A stretch of DNA of 64,000 nt, taken from Shewanella maritima. Its GTDB lineage: Bacteria; Pseudomonadota; Gammaproteobacteria; Enterobacterales; Shewanellaceae. Positions 33,992 through 43,237 of this stretch are shown in pieces; the stretch's first letter is position 1, and the number at the start of each line of letters is the position of its first letter. A program made the translations under genes and the position numbers. The notes under the pieces are model-generated. The model ran no database searches, was not told the origin of the DNA, and saw only the letters and a program-made list of their open reading frames with translations. The stretch lies in contig NZ_CP036200.1 of assembly GCF_004295345.1 (NCBI RefSeq), forward strand, positions 62,001 to 126,000, given 5' to 3'.

Positions 33992-36534
33992 TGCACTGCA
34001 ATGTAGCACTAATCAAAGACTCGAGTCGCAAATCTCAAAATCGCGTCAACCTATGTGCGAAGAAACACGTTCCTATTAAGTCCCACATTAGACTTAAGCC
34101 TTTAGCTTGCGCTTTACTCGGCCTATTCATGGCAGTAAGCCCACGGCTGTCACTTGCTCAGCAAAACGAAAGTCCTGATCTAACAGCTAATCAGAACGCT
34201 AGCAGCACACAGGTAGAGCTTACTAACGCAATTAAAAAGCACACAGATATTGACGAGAAACGTTACCGCCTAGCGTTATTTCACTATTTTGCGGGTGACT
34301 TTGAACGCGCCCTTGCACAGGTCGAACTAAATCAAACCCGTTATAACAGTAGCTCGTTTAAAAGCCAGTTATTTAAGGCAGGACTTGAAGTTAACCTTGG
34401 GCTAAATGCGCGGGCAACACAGACCCTAACTGAGCTTACTAACTATTCCCGTACATCTAAATCACAGGCAACTAAACCACTAACAACTAAACCTGAACAA
34501 ACAGTTGCCACTAATCGAGATGAAAATACCACTACCACCAAAGAACTAAAATTAATTGCCTTATTACAATTAGCTGAGCAGTACATAGAACAAGGCAAGT
34601 TCACTCAAGCTCAACGTAGCCTAGCTCGCATCGATTGGTTACCACAATCTTATGCCGCTAAATACGGCATTATGAATCAGTTGGCACATTGGCCAAGTAG
34701 CGCGCCTTCATTAGTGACAGCAATCGATGACGAACAAGCAGGCTTAGTGGTAAATCAAGATGAATCACAGTCTGAATTAGCTGATGCAGAGCATAGTCAG
34801 TCGTTAGAGCAAGCCTATTTAAAACTTAATCAAGCGCTTATCGATATGCAAAACGGTGATAACTCATCAGCTATCACTAAGCTTGAGCAGGTTAAAAACC
34901 GCCATTGGCAAGATGAACCACAAGGCTTCTGGCAATCGCTTTTCTCATTTGCTGCGGATGAATACTCAGAAGATGGAAATCTTGGTTCAGGCGTCGCTTA
35001 CCACTCACAAAGTGTACATTCGCAAATGCAGCAACAAGCCATTGTAGATTATGCGACTTTGCTACAAGCGCAGGCCTATACCCTAGAGCAAGATTACATC
35101 CAAGCGTTTGAACTACTATCAGATTTTCCAGGCCAAAGCCCCTATGCTAACAGCGCTGTTTTCTTGTACGCCCATGCCGCAAGTGAACTTACTGGTGTTG
35201 AACATAACAACAGACACGCCAACAGAAAGTTAGCTAAGCAAATGTATCAACTGCTAACCGAACAAGCGCCCTATTCTGATTTGGCTTATCAGGCGTATTT
35301 GCTTCAAGTACCACTTATTTTTCGTCATCAATATGGTCAAAGCCTGAGTGACGATCACACAGATGCGCAGTTGAATAGCGATCAGCTAAGTCCACGCCAG
35401 CTAAATAAAAGCCAGCTAAATCCTTCGCTAACCCTTGAGCGGATTGAAGATGCATATCTAGCCATCGTCCAACTTGAGTATTCACAAAACCAATATACAC
35501 AACTGATAAAGTCATTAGACGAATTTTCAAGCGCCTTTGCTAACAGTGCTGATGTTTTGGCGCTGAGCTCTCCGCGACCTACAACCTTAAACTCAGACTC
35601 GCAAATAGCAGAACTGGGCTTAGTCTCTAGCAATAGTCGTTCACCATGGATAAATAAAGCACTCAACAGCCCGGCTCTTAAGCACAGTTTTACTACATTA
35701 ACCAGTATGCGTGCGATTTCGCAGTCCGTTACTGATTTAAACGATCAAAGTGTGTGGTTAGCTGACACCATTGCAATGAATCAAAAGCGCAGACAATCAA
35801 TTATTACCCAAAGGGCAAACACTAATTATCAGCAGTTGATTAACGAACTTAACCAGCAAGTTACTGCGCTTACCGACCAAGTTGAGCAGGCAAAGCTTGC
35901 GCCTGTTAAGTCTCAAACCCTGTTTGCCAATAGTCAGCAGCAAGACTGGCTCACTCGTATTCAACGCAGCCAATTGGGTTTAACACGTATTAGCCAATTG
36001 GATGGTGCAAAGGATTTAACCGACTACATTGACCGTCTAAAGCGTGTACAAGGCGTATTAAACTGGCAATTGTCTCAGCAGTTTCCTGAGGCGCTGTGGC
36101 AGCATCAAGTTCAAGCTAAACAGCTAAAGCAAGCCGCTGATTCGCTGAACCTGCAATATCAATCGCTACAAAAAAGTAGTGCTAACAGCGACACATTAAA
36201 TCAATATGCCCAGGCACAACGCCAATATCAGTCCCAGATAGACTCGCTTAGTAGACAACTGGTCACGGTTAACCAGGTATTGCAAGCCGACATTAAAGCG
36301 CAAGTAGCGCAATTTGTGATGATGGAAAAGCAAAAGCTTGAATCTCACTTACTAGAAAGTCGTCACCAATTAGCAAGTTTATTAGAGCAGCTAACCCAGC
36401 TAGAGCAGTCTCTTAGCAGCCATGAGCCTGACAAAAGCCATGTGCTTGAAAATAGCCTTTCGATGAATGAAACCAGTACATTTACCCAGGCAGCATATCG
36501 TCAACAAGTAAACATTAAAGAGGCACAGATATGA
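33991..36534 (+). CDS. Large periplasmic TPR/coiled-coil protein
   Basis: About 847 residues from the ATG at 33991, which overlaps the preceding TAA. An ATG 12 bases earlier is also in frame. The signal peptide (CALLGLFMAVSPRLSLA) indicates export. Residues about 60-460 contain irregular tetratricopeptide-like helices (HYFAGDFERALAQVELNQT, QLAEQYIEQGKFTQAQRSL). About 600-830 is Gln-rich coiled coil with regular heptads. A QLNxxQL-type mini-repeat lies near 460. Within the TolQ/TolR/AgmX operon it occupies the place of the large periplasmic Glt proteins of Myxococcus. It ends with an ATGA overlap to the next gene. Confidence 0.7.
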   Translation: MHCNVALIKDSSRKSQNRVNLCAKKHVPIKSHIRLKPLACALLGLFMAVSPRLSLAQQNESPDLTANQNASSTQVELTNAIKKHTDIDEKRYRLALFHYFAGDFERALAQVELNQTRYNSSSFKSQLFKAGLEVNLGLNARATQTLTELTNYSRTSKSQATKPLTTKPEQTVATNRDENTTTTKELKLIALLQLAEQYIEQGKFTQAQRSLARIDWLPQSYAAKYGIMNQLAHWPSSAPSLVTAIDDEQAGLVVNQDESQSELADAEHSQSLEQAYLKLNQALIDMQNGDNSSAITKLEQVKNRHWQDEPQGFWQSLFSFAADEYSEDGNLGSGVAYHSQSVHSQMQQQAIVDYATLLQAQAYTLEQDYIQAFELLSDFPGQSPYANSAVFLYAHAASELTGVEHNNRHANRKLAKQMYQLLTEQAPYSDLAYQAYLLQVPLIFRHQYGQSLSDDHTDAQLNSDQLSPRQLNKSQLNPSLTLERIEDAYLAIVQLEYSQNQYTQLIKSLDEFSSAFANSADVLALSSPRPTTLNSDSQIAELGLVSSNSRSPWINKALNSPALKHSFTTLTSMRAISQSVTDLNDQSVWLADTIAMNQKRRQSIITQRANTNYQQLINELNQQVTALTDQVEQAKLAPVKSQTLFANSQQQDWLTRIQRSQLGLTRISQLDGAKDLTDYIDRLKRVQGVLNWQLSQQFPEALWQHQVQAKQLKQAADSLNLQYQSLQKSSANSDTLNQYAQAQRQYQSQIDSLSRQLVTVNQVLQADIKAQVAQFVMMEKQKLESHLLESRHQLASLLEQLTQLEQSLSSHEPDKSHVLENSLSMNETSTFTQAAYRQQVNIKEAQI

Positions 36535-39500
36535 AACACAAGCATGCCTCGGCAATGAATCCTTTTACTGATATTAAATACAAACCAAAGGTTAAGCCGC
36601 TGGCGGTGTTGATCACTACTAGCTTATTGTTTGCCTGCTCAAGCTCTGAGCACGGCGAGCAAGATTATTCCAATCAAGGTCGCGCTACCCTGGGACAAAT
36701 GGCAGAGCAACGGCAAGGCGATGCCAACCTACAGGCTAATAACCAACAAGCGCTTGCCAATGCACGTTTATCTGAAAACCAGCGCAGGCAAAAATTAGCA
36801 GCAATTTATAGTGAATTGCTGCTGACTGAGCCAGACCCGACTACCCGCAGTGCCGTAGAGTATCGACTAGTGCAGCTCGATACAGAGTCTTATGAACATG
36901 ACTCTTTGGCGGCTCTGGATCAAATCGACAGCGATCCCAATGCCAATGCCGAGCTGATCCTCGCCAGCGATGCCAAAGCGTTAAATGAGCTTGTGACTGA
37001 TTATGAGTCATTGCTAAAACGCTACCCTAGCCGCCCGGAAAATCAGCAGATCCAGTATCAATTAGCCAAAGCTTATGAACTGCAGGGTAATCAACAAAAA
37101 AGCCTCAGTGAAATTGAATCTTTACTATCTCGCTATCCAAATAGTATTTATTTAGCTGAGCTCAACTTTAGGCGCGGTGAAATCTATTACAACCAAAAGC
37201 AATATGCACAAGCTTATGATGCCTATAAGCAAGTCATTGCTGCGCCAAATGGCGATAAGTACCGGTTAAATAGTATGTACATGTCTGGCTGGGCACTGTT
37301 TAAACAAGCAAGGCTTTATCAGGCTGACAATCAATTTCTTGCAGTATTTGACGCCATGATTGACTTACATGAATCAAGTCCATCTGCGCTCAAAGCTAAT
37401 ACAACGGGTACTGACTCTACAGATAGTCAAACTGCTGCGAAAACCGCAGACTTTAGCTTTGAGACACTGAATCAGCAGTTTCAGAATATTGCGATTGATA
37501 CCCAAAGGGTGTTGAGTATTTCACTTAGTCAACAACTGCAGGCAGAGTCGTTAGTACAACTGATCACCGACAACCAGGACGCTAAGCACTTATCGAGATA
37601 CCAACATATCTTGTTCGACAACCTAGCTAAATTCTTATTGAGTAAGCAGCTTCCTACTGATGCTGAGCGCGCCTATGAAGCTTACGTAGATTTAGCACCT
37701 AACTCAGTTTGGGCCGCTAGATATAGCCTAGCGCTGTTAGAGCTTTATCAAACTCAAGGCAAGTTTGCAGCAATGCGTGCGCTCAAACAAAACTATGTAA
37801 CCCGTTATGGTTTAGATAGTGAGTTTTGGCTTAATGCAAACGATGACATCCGCACCGAGTTAATCCCACAACTACTTAGCTTTAGTGAGCAAGAAGGTCG
37901 TCGCCGTTATGCTTATGCTCAATCGATCAACGCCAATGCAAGCGCAGACGCAAAAAAAACTACGCCAGCATCTGAAGTGTCTCAAGCTACTGAGCAAACA
38001 TTTGTTAGCCGCGTCGACGCATTTGCAAACGCTGCCGATGCACTTAAGGTCTACCTAGAGTTAGTCGAGGTCAGTCAATCTAAGCCTTTTGCAAAAGCAA
38101 ACCTTTATACGAACGATCTACTACAAGATAAATACCTTTACGCTGATGCAAACTTTGAAGCGAGACGCTACCACGTGGCATTAGCCACTTATCAAGAGAT
38201 TGCCTACCCGGTAATGACGCAGGCAAGTGAGGAGCAACGTAAACTGCAACGCCAGGCAGCTTATGATGCGACCATTACTGTACGTAAAGATATTGATTTA
38301 CTTAAATTAAGTGAATTTAAACAATTTAGGGCAGTGACAAGCGACACCCACTTAGCGCAGCAACGTCTACGTGATCAGCTCGACGATCAGTTTATTAGCC
38401 ACTATAGCGATGATAAGCGCGCATTAGCGCTCGCAGCGGTTGCCGCAGAGCTAGCTTTTAAAGCCGAAAAACCGCAGCGCTTGATGCACTATGCTGACTT
38501 TTTACTGCTTAAACATGGAGTGATAACCAAACAAGACAGTAGCGTTGATGAGCGAAATAAATTGATTGTCGCTAACCTAGCGCCACTTATGACCACGACG
38601 ATTGCTAGCATTAATACGAATAAAACTGGTGACGCTGGCACAGATGCTAAATTCGATTTTGCCGATCAAGTGGCTAAACAGCCAACTGCGCAATCAATAG
38701 CACAATCAACTGCACGATCAGCGGATCTATTATCGACGAGTTCTTCCTCTCAAGTCGATGCTCAAGACATGTGGCAAACTCGCATTAGTTACAATCCGAC
38801 ATATATTGGCCGCATAAGAAAAGCTCAGCAATTAACAGCAGCAAATTCAAACAATTCCAACCTTTCAGGTGCAGCCCTGAAACAAGTGCAGCTGGCAAGC
38901 CAGCTGTATGCGCATCAACAGTATCAGCTTGGGCTTTATGCGCAGGCAGAGTCTGCTTATGCCCTGGCGCTTAACTTTACTCAGAACGAGCCTAGCAACA
39001 ATAAGGAAATGCGCAATTTGCTGGCATCGAGTATTTACCAGCAAGGGCAAGAGACAAAGAGCGAGCAACCACTTGTCGCAGTAGAACATTTTCTGCGTCT
39101 AGGGGAACAAATCCCTGAGTCTGACTACCGTGCAAACGCTGAGTTTGAAGCCGCTGATATTTTATTGTCGCAGCAGCAATGGCAACAAGGCGCCGACTTA
39201 CTTAAAGTCCTTGCCTTGCGCTACCCAAACAACCCGATGAGCGCATCTATTCCAGCTAAGTTAACCCAATCTTACGAATCGTTAGAGCGTTGGGATCTGG
39301 CGGCAGAGCAACTGCTGGTTATCATTGCGAGTGCTGATGAAGCTGACGTAGCGCTTAAGCGAGAAGCTCAATACACAGCGGCAGATTATTACCTTAAAGC
39401 AGGCGATCGCGATAATGCACTTAAGCATTTCCGCACTTATGCTCATAGCTACCCTCAACCTTTCGATATCGCTCAGGAAGTTCGCTTCAAAATGAGTGAG

Positions 39501-40082
39501 TTTTACCGTGAAGATGGTGAAACCAACAAGATGCATTTTTGGCACCGCAAGATATTATCAGCGCATAAACAAGAGGTGCATAACGGTACCAGTTTTACCA
39601 CCCGTAACAAACAACTCGCCTCGTCTGCCGCATTTGAACTTGGCCAGGCTCACAAGCAGAGCTTTGAGTGGGTAAAACTTACCCATCCGCTACCTAAAAG
39701 CCTAAAGCGTAAGCAAAAACAAATGAAGCTAGCGATTGGTTATTACCAACAGGTACTTGATCTTGCACTAGCAGAACGCGTGCCACAAGCCACATATCAG
39801 TTAGCGCAAATGTATCGGATTTTAGCGGCGGATGTGATGGACTCGCAACGACCGACAGATCTAGACGAACTCGCACTTGAAGAATACGAAATTCTACTCG
39901 AAGAGCTCGCTTATCCATTTGAGGAAAAGGCGATAGAAATCCACGAGAGTAATAGTCAGCGAGCATGGCAAAATGTATTCAACCAATGGGTTGAAAAAAG
40001 CTTTAGCGCACTAGCAGAAATGACCCCAGCACTATATCAAAAACAGGAGTTAACACATGATGTCATTGAAACCATGTATTAG
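36531..40082 (+). CDS. Giant TPR-repeat lipoprotein
   Basis: A 1183-residue protein with lipobox LLFAC (Cys36), so predicted to be anchored in the outer membrane. Many tetratricopeptide-like repeats are spread along it, for example IQYQLAKAYELQGNQQKSL and LNFRRGEIYYNQKQYAQAY near 180-240, and LADAALKVY- to AADYYLKAGDRDNAL-type units around 500 and 950-1000. It probably forms a long alpha-solenoid reaching into the periplasm and recruits partners. Its position and form resemble the GltD/GltE-type TPR components of the Myxococcus gliding machine, though I cannot establish orthology from sequence by eye. Translation is coupled to both neighbours. Confidence 0.75.
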   Translation: MKHKHASAMNPFTDIKYKPKVKPLAVLITTSLLFACSSSEHGEQDYSNQGRATLGQMAEQRQGDANLQANNQQALANARLSENQRRQKLAAIYSELLLTEPDPTTRSAVEYRLVQLDTESYEHDSLAALDQIDSDPNANAELILASDAKALNELVTDYESLLKRYPSRPENQQIQYQLAKAYELQGNQQKSLSEIESLLSRYPNSIYLAELNFRRGEIYYNQKQYAQAYDAYKQVIAAPNGDKYRLNSMYMSGWALFKQARLYQADNQFLAVFDAMIDLHESSPSALKANTTGTDSTDSQTAAKTADFSFETLNQQFQNIAIDTQRVLSISLSQQLQAESLVQLITDNQDAKHLSRYQHILFDNLAKFLLSKQLPTDAERAYEAYVDLAPNSVWAARYSLALLELYQTQGKFAAMRALKQNYVTRYGLDSEFWLNANDDIRTELIPQLLSFSEQEGRRRYAYAQSINANASADAKKTTPASEVSQATEQTFVSRVDAFANAADALKVYLELVEVSQSKPFAKANLYTNDLLQDKYLYADANFEARRYHVALATYQEIAYPVMTQASEEQRKLQRQAAYDATITVRKDIDLLKLSEFKQFRAVTSDTHLAQQRLRDQLDDQFISHYSDDKRALALAAVAAELAFKAEKPQRLMHYADFLLLKHGVITKQDSSVDERNKLIVANLAPLMTTTIASINTNKTGDAGTDAKFDFADQVAKQPTAQSIAQSTARSADLLSTSSSSQVDAQDMWQTRISYNPTYIGRIRKAQQLTAANSNNSNLSGAALKQVQLASQLYAHQQYQLGLYAQAESAYALALNFTQNEPSNNKEMRNLLASSIYQQGQETKSEQPLVAVEHFLRLGEQIPESDYRANAEFEAADILLSQQQWQQGADLLKVLALRYPNNPMSASIPAKLTQSYESLERWDLAAEQLLVIIASADEADVALKREAQYTAADYYLKAGDRDNALKHFRTYAHSYPQPFDIAQEVRFKMSEFYREDGETNKMHFWHRKILSAHKQEVHNGTSFTTRNKQLASSAAFELGQAHKQSFEWVKLTHPLPKSLKRKQKQMKLAIGYYQQVLDLALAERVPQATYQLAQMYRILAADVMDSQRPTDLDELALEEYEILLEELAYPFEEKAIEIHESNSQRAWQNVFNQWVEKSFSALAEMTPALYQKQELTHDVIETMY

Positions 40083-41034
40083 CCCAGCAGTATTCATGCA
40101 TCAATGTTATGAGCGCTGTTCATTTGCCCCTTTTGCTTATAAGCATCAAGCGCGATTTAAACAGGGAAAAATAATTAGTTTTGTAGCTGCTTTACTTGTG
40201 TCCACGCTCACTGGCTGCGCTAGCAATACATCACCAACACACGGGCAGCAGTCAAGCGAGCAGCAATCTTCTAACACCAGTGAAGAGCTTAAGAGTATCG
40301 GCAGCGAAATGGCAGCGATGCATCAAGTTAATCCAAATGTAGGCGACTCAGTAACAACAAACAGCGCAAATGCCCAGAGTGGTGCTGCAACAGCAACGAA
40401 TGGTGCTAACCAGTATTTACTTAGTGCCAGCAACCAGCTTGAGTCAGTATCTAGCGCTGATAAAGCTAAGTACCAGCAAGCACTTAAATTAATCAAGCAG
40501 CAAGAGTGGCAACAAGCAACGCAGCAGCTTGAAGACCTTGCAAGTAAATACCCCAATCTTTCCGGCGTATGGGTGAATCTTGCCATCATCAAATTAAACA
40601 CAGGTAATATTGACCAAGCCAAAGCAAATATCGACCACGCGTTAACTTTGGCTCCCAACAATCCCTTTGCAATGCAACTTCGCGGACAAGTAGCAAGGCA
40701 GCAAGGTGAATTTGAACTTGCGCAGCAAAGCTATCTTAGCGCCCTATCGGTATGGCCAGCTTACCCACAAGCCCAACTTAACCTGGCAATTCTGCTTGAG
40801 TTATATCGTGGTCAGTACCTTGAAGCACACCAGTACTACAGCGCGTACCTGAATTACAATCCAACTGATGATTTAGCTAAGCGCTATCTGGCTGGGCTTG
40901 AAATTAAAATGCGCCGCAGCGGCGTTGAGATCCCAGCCAAAACGGATAACGAGCCTAACATCAATAATGGCACGAACGTTAGCCAACAATCCGAAGCATC
41001 AACCGAGTCACAACCTTTGGAGCAAATGCCATGA
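40057..41034 (+). CDS. TPR-repeat lipoprotein
   Basis: The 325-residue protein has a long basic leader and a lipobox LTGC at Cys54. A Ser/Asn/Gln-rich linker follows (about 55-130). Three to four canonical TPRs cover about 140-275, for example WVNLAIIKLNTGNIDQAKANI and QLRGQVARQQGEFELAQQSY. The start at 40057 lies inside the previous gene, with AGGAG 7 bases upstream. It is comparable to the small TPR proteins (GltE/PilF-like) of envelope machines. Confidence 0.85.
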   Translation: MMSLKPCISPAVFMHQCYERCSFAPFAYKHQARFKQGKIISFVAALLVSTLTGCASNTSPTHGQQSSEQQSSNTSEELKSIGSEMAAMHQVNPNVGDSVTTNSANAQSGAATATNGANQYLLSASNQLESVSSADKAKYQQALKLIKQQEWQQATQQLEDLASKYPNLSGVWVNLAIIKLNTGNIDQAKANIDHALTLAPNNPFAMQLRGQVARQQGEFELAQQSYLSALSVWPAYPQAQLNLAILLELYRGQYLEAHQYYSAYLNYNPTDDLAKRYLAGLEIKMRRSGVEIPAKTDNEPNINNGTNVSQQSEASTESQPLEQMP

Positions 41035-41420
41035 TGCTGACATTTAGTTTAATAAAATTCATACCCAAAAAGTTATTAAGCATTGCTTTCACCCTACACG
41101 GAAGAAAGAAAGACTCTTTACTATCAATTATTTTGATACCTATTTTGGGGCTTATATCCAACATGGCTCACGCAAACAACGAGTCTAGTCAGCAAACTAA
41201 AGCCTCTGGAAAAACCATAGTGATTGAGAGTCAGGTAACGGGTACTTCAGAGCAACCAAAAGTGATTTACATTATGCCGTGGCAAGGCATCGATCAGGCT
41301 ATTCGTGTAGAGGGCGCACAGTCACAAATTCAATTGCCGCAGTTCCGGCCTATTAACCCAAAACAATTTCAACAACGAGTGCTCGACTATTCGCTTCAGA
41401 ACAAGTCGACACAGAATTAA
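41031..41420 (+). CDS. Small exported protein of unknown function
   Basis: A 129-residue protein whose ATG overlaps the previous stop (ATGA). The hydrophobic segment LLSIILIPILGLISNMAHA ends in a likely signal peptidase site. The mature part of about 70 residues is beta-rich (KTIVIESQVTGTSEQPKVIYIMPW) with a polar tail. I recognise no family. Its place just ahead of the TolQ-type channel gene suggests a periplasmic accessory of the motor. Confidence 0.7.
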   Translation: MMLTFSLIKFIPKKLLSIAFTLHGRKKDSLLSIILIPILGLISNMAHANNESSQQTKASGKTIVIESQVTGTSEQPKVIYIMPWQGIDQAIRVEGAQSQIQLPQFRPINPKQFQQRVLDYSLQNKSTQN

Positions 41421-41493
41421 ATCTGCAAACAAATAGCAGAAACAATTGCAAATCAACAAGTCGCAGATAAGCGGCGGATAACATAAAAAGGAA

Positions 41494-42153
41494 GTGACCA
41501 TGAGCTTTACCGACCATATTATTGCATTCTTACAAAATGGCGGGCCATTTATTTACCCTATTGCCCTAGTGCTGGTTGTAGGTTTAGCCATTACTATTGA
41601 GCGCTGGCTATACCTTAGCTCGGTAAACCGTAAAAACCGCCAAGCATTTAACCTGATTGGTGCTGCACTTAAATCTGGCGACATCGACGCGATTAAGCAA
41701 CACGCCAATAACCACAAAGCCCCTGTTTTTGACGTGCTGCACAGTGGTATTAGCCGTTTAGGTCAAGCTAATCGCCGTGAGGATGTTGAGTACGCCATGG
41801 AAGAAACCATGATGGAGTACATGCTGCGCCTGGAAAAGCGCACACCTTACATTGCCACTCTCGCCAATATCGCTACGCTACTGGGTCTACTAGGTACAAT
41901 TATGGGCCTTATTGCCGCGTTCTCTGCCGTTGCCAGTGCCGACCCTGCTGAAAAAGCAAATCTGCTGTCATCGAGTATTTCGGTTGCGATGAACACGACC
42001 GCGTTTGGTTTGATCACCGCGATTCCGCTAATCCTATTTCACTCTAGTTTGCAGACTAAAACTGCCACCATTGTTGACTCAATTGAAGTCGCTGGAATCA
42101 AGCTATTAAACTCGCTGTCGTTTAACGCTCAGTCGGATAAAAGCCGAGGCTAA
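41494..42153 (+). CDS. MotA/TolQ/ExbB-type proton channel protein
   Basis: Inner-membrane component of a proton-driven motor, 219 residues. The first membrane helix (FIYPIALVLVVGLAITIERWLYL) lies near 19-41. A cytoplasmic segment follows, and two helices cover about 120-180 (YIATLANIATLLGLLGTIMGLIAAF, VAMNTTAFGLITAIPLILF). These hold the conserved Thr/Gly residues of the channel. An AAGGAAGTGACC ribosome-binding site precedes the ATG. Two ExbD/TolR-type genes and an AgmX-type gene follow immediately, the order seen for AglR-AglQ-AglS-like systems. Confidence 0.95.
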   Translation: MTMSFTDHIIAFLQNGGPFIYPIALVLVVGLAITIERWLYLSSVNRKNRQAFNLIGAALKSGDIDAIKQHANNHKAPVFDVLHSGISRLGQANRREDVEYAMEETMMEYMLRLEKRTPYIATLANIATLLGLLGTIMGLIAAFSAVASADPAEKANLLSSSISVAMNTTAFGLITAIPLILFHSSLQTKTATIVDSIEVAGIKLLNSLSFNAQSDKSRG

Positions 42154-42155
42154 CA

Positions 42156-42716
42156 ATGAGAAGACGTCGTCCAAATAGAGAAGACGCGGAGCTCGATATT
42201 ACCTCGTTTATGAACCTAATGATCGTACTGGTTCCGGTATTGTTATTGAGTTTGGTTTTCTCTCAGGTGCGCATCTTGAACCTGCAGCTGCCAACGCTTT
42301 CGCAAAACACTGCAGACAACGATGACAAACCCAAAATTTTAGAGCTGGTCATTACCCAAGACAGGTTTGACCTTAATTACCCAGAAGGGATTTTGCTTAA
42401 GCGATTCGAGCTTGAGCAAGGTCAATATGACTTCAATGCGCTGTCAGTTTACTTACAAGACTTAAAGCTGACCTTTCAGCAGCAAGGGATTGAGAAAAAC
42501 GACATCGTGCTGTTGCTTGGTGAAAACGTTGATTACCAAACCATTGTCTCTGCAATGGATACGGTACGCTCATTTAAAGCCGTCGTCGCTGCCAACCTTG
42601 TTGATGCAGAGTTGTTTCCGTTGATCTCTCTTGGTGATGCACCAAGTGAGCAACTAGGTGGTGGTGATGCATCGCTGCAGCGCAGTCAGGCTGCAAACGG
42701 AGGTAGCAACTTATGA
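42156..42716 (+). CDS. ExbD/TolR-family protein lacking the proton-carrying Asp
   Basis: The 186-residue protein has a short cytoplasmic N-terminus, one membrane helix (about 16-38) and a periplasmic domain with the LQLP motif after the helix. Aligned to E. coli ExbD (TPFIDVMLV), its helix begins TSFMNLMIV, so the essential Asp25 position is Asn20. It starts two bases after the channel gene and overlaps the next ExbD gene by ATGA. It likely pairs with that second ExbD, which keeps the Asp. Confidence 0.92.
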   Translation: MRRRRPNREDAELDITSFMNLMIVLVPVLLLSLVFSQVRILNLQLPTLSQNTADNDDKPKILELVITQDRFDLNYPEGILLKRFELEQGQYDFNALSVYLQDLKLTFQQQGIEKNDIVLLLGENVDYQTIVSAMDTVRSFKAVVAANLVDAELFPLISLGDAPSEQLGGGDASLQRSQAANGGSNL

Positions 42717-43237
42717 TGAAGCAATCTCCACGAGCTAAACGCCTTGCAAAACATCACAAGCGCCTAAAAGCTGGCAACAAGTTAAACCTGGTTGCGTTGA
42801 TGGATATCTTTACCATCTTAGTGTTCTTCTTGATTGTGAATCAGTCTGAAGTTCGCGTGTTGCAAAACATTGAGAAGATAAAGCTGCCAGTGTCGATAGC
42901 CGAAGAATTGCCGGTGGAAAATCTAGTCATTACCGTGATCGATCAAACTGTGCTTGTCCAAGACCGCGCTGTTTGGCAAAGCCAGGCCGATGACAATATT
43001 CATCAGCCACATGAAGAGTTTGTCAAAGCGCTAACCAACGAGCTTAACTATCAGGCAAGTAAACGACCAGAACTGACAGAGTCAGAGCAGCTTAAAGGTC
43101 GGGCGGTAACCATTCTCAGCGATGCTTCAACGCCTTATGCCCTGCTTAAGCAGATAATGGCAGCATGCGCCGAAACGGGTTATCGCAACATGTCGTTAGC
43201 GGTTGAACAGCAAGCTAAAAAGCTAAGTGAGGGGTAA
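42713..43237 (+). CDS. ExbD/TolR-family protein with conserved Asp
   Basis: The 174-residue protein has a very basic cytoplasmic N-terminus (RAKRLAKHHKRLKAG) and a single membrane helix NLVALMDIFTILVFFLIV. Asp31 matches the proton-conducting Asp of ExbD. A periplasmic domain follows (KIKLPVSIAEELP, VTILSDASTPYALLKQIM). Translation is coupled to the first ExbD gene and abuts the AgmX-type gene. Confidence 0.94.
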   Translation: MMKQSPRAKRLAKHHKRLKAGNKLNLVALMDIFTILVFFLIVNQSEVRVLQNIEKIKLPVSIAEELPVENLVITVIDQTVLVQDRAVWQSQADDNIHQPHEEFVKALTNELNYQASKRPELTESEQLKGRAVTILSDASTPYALLKQIMAACAETGYRNMSLAVEQQAKKLSEG

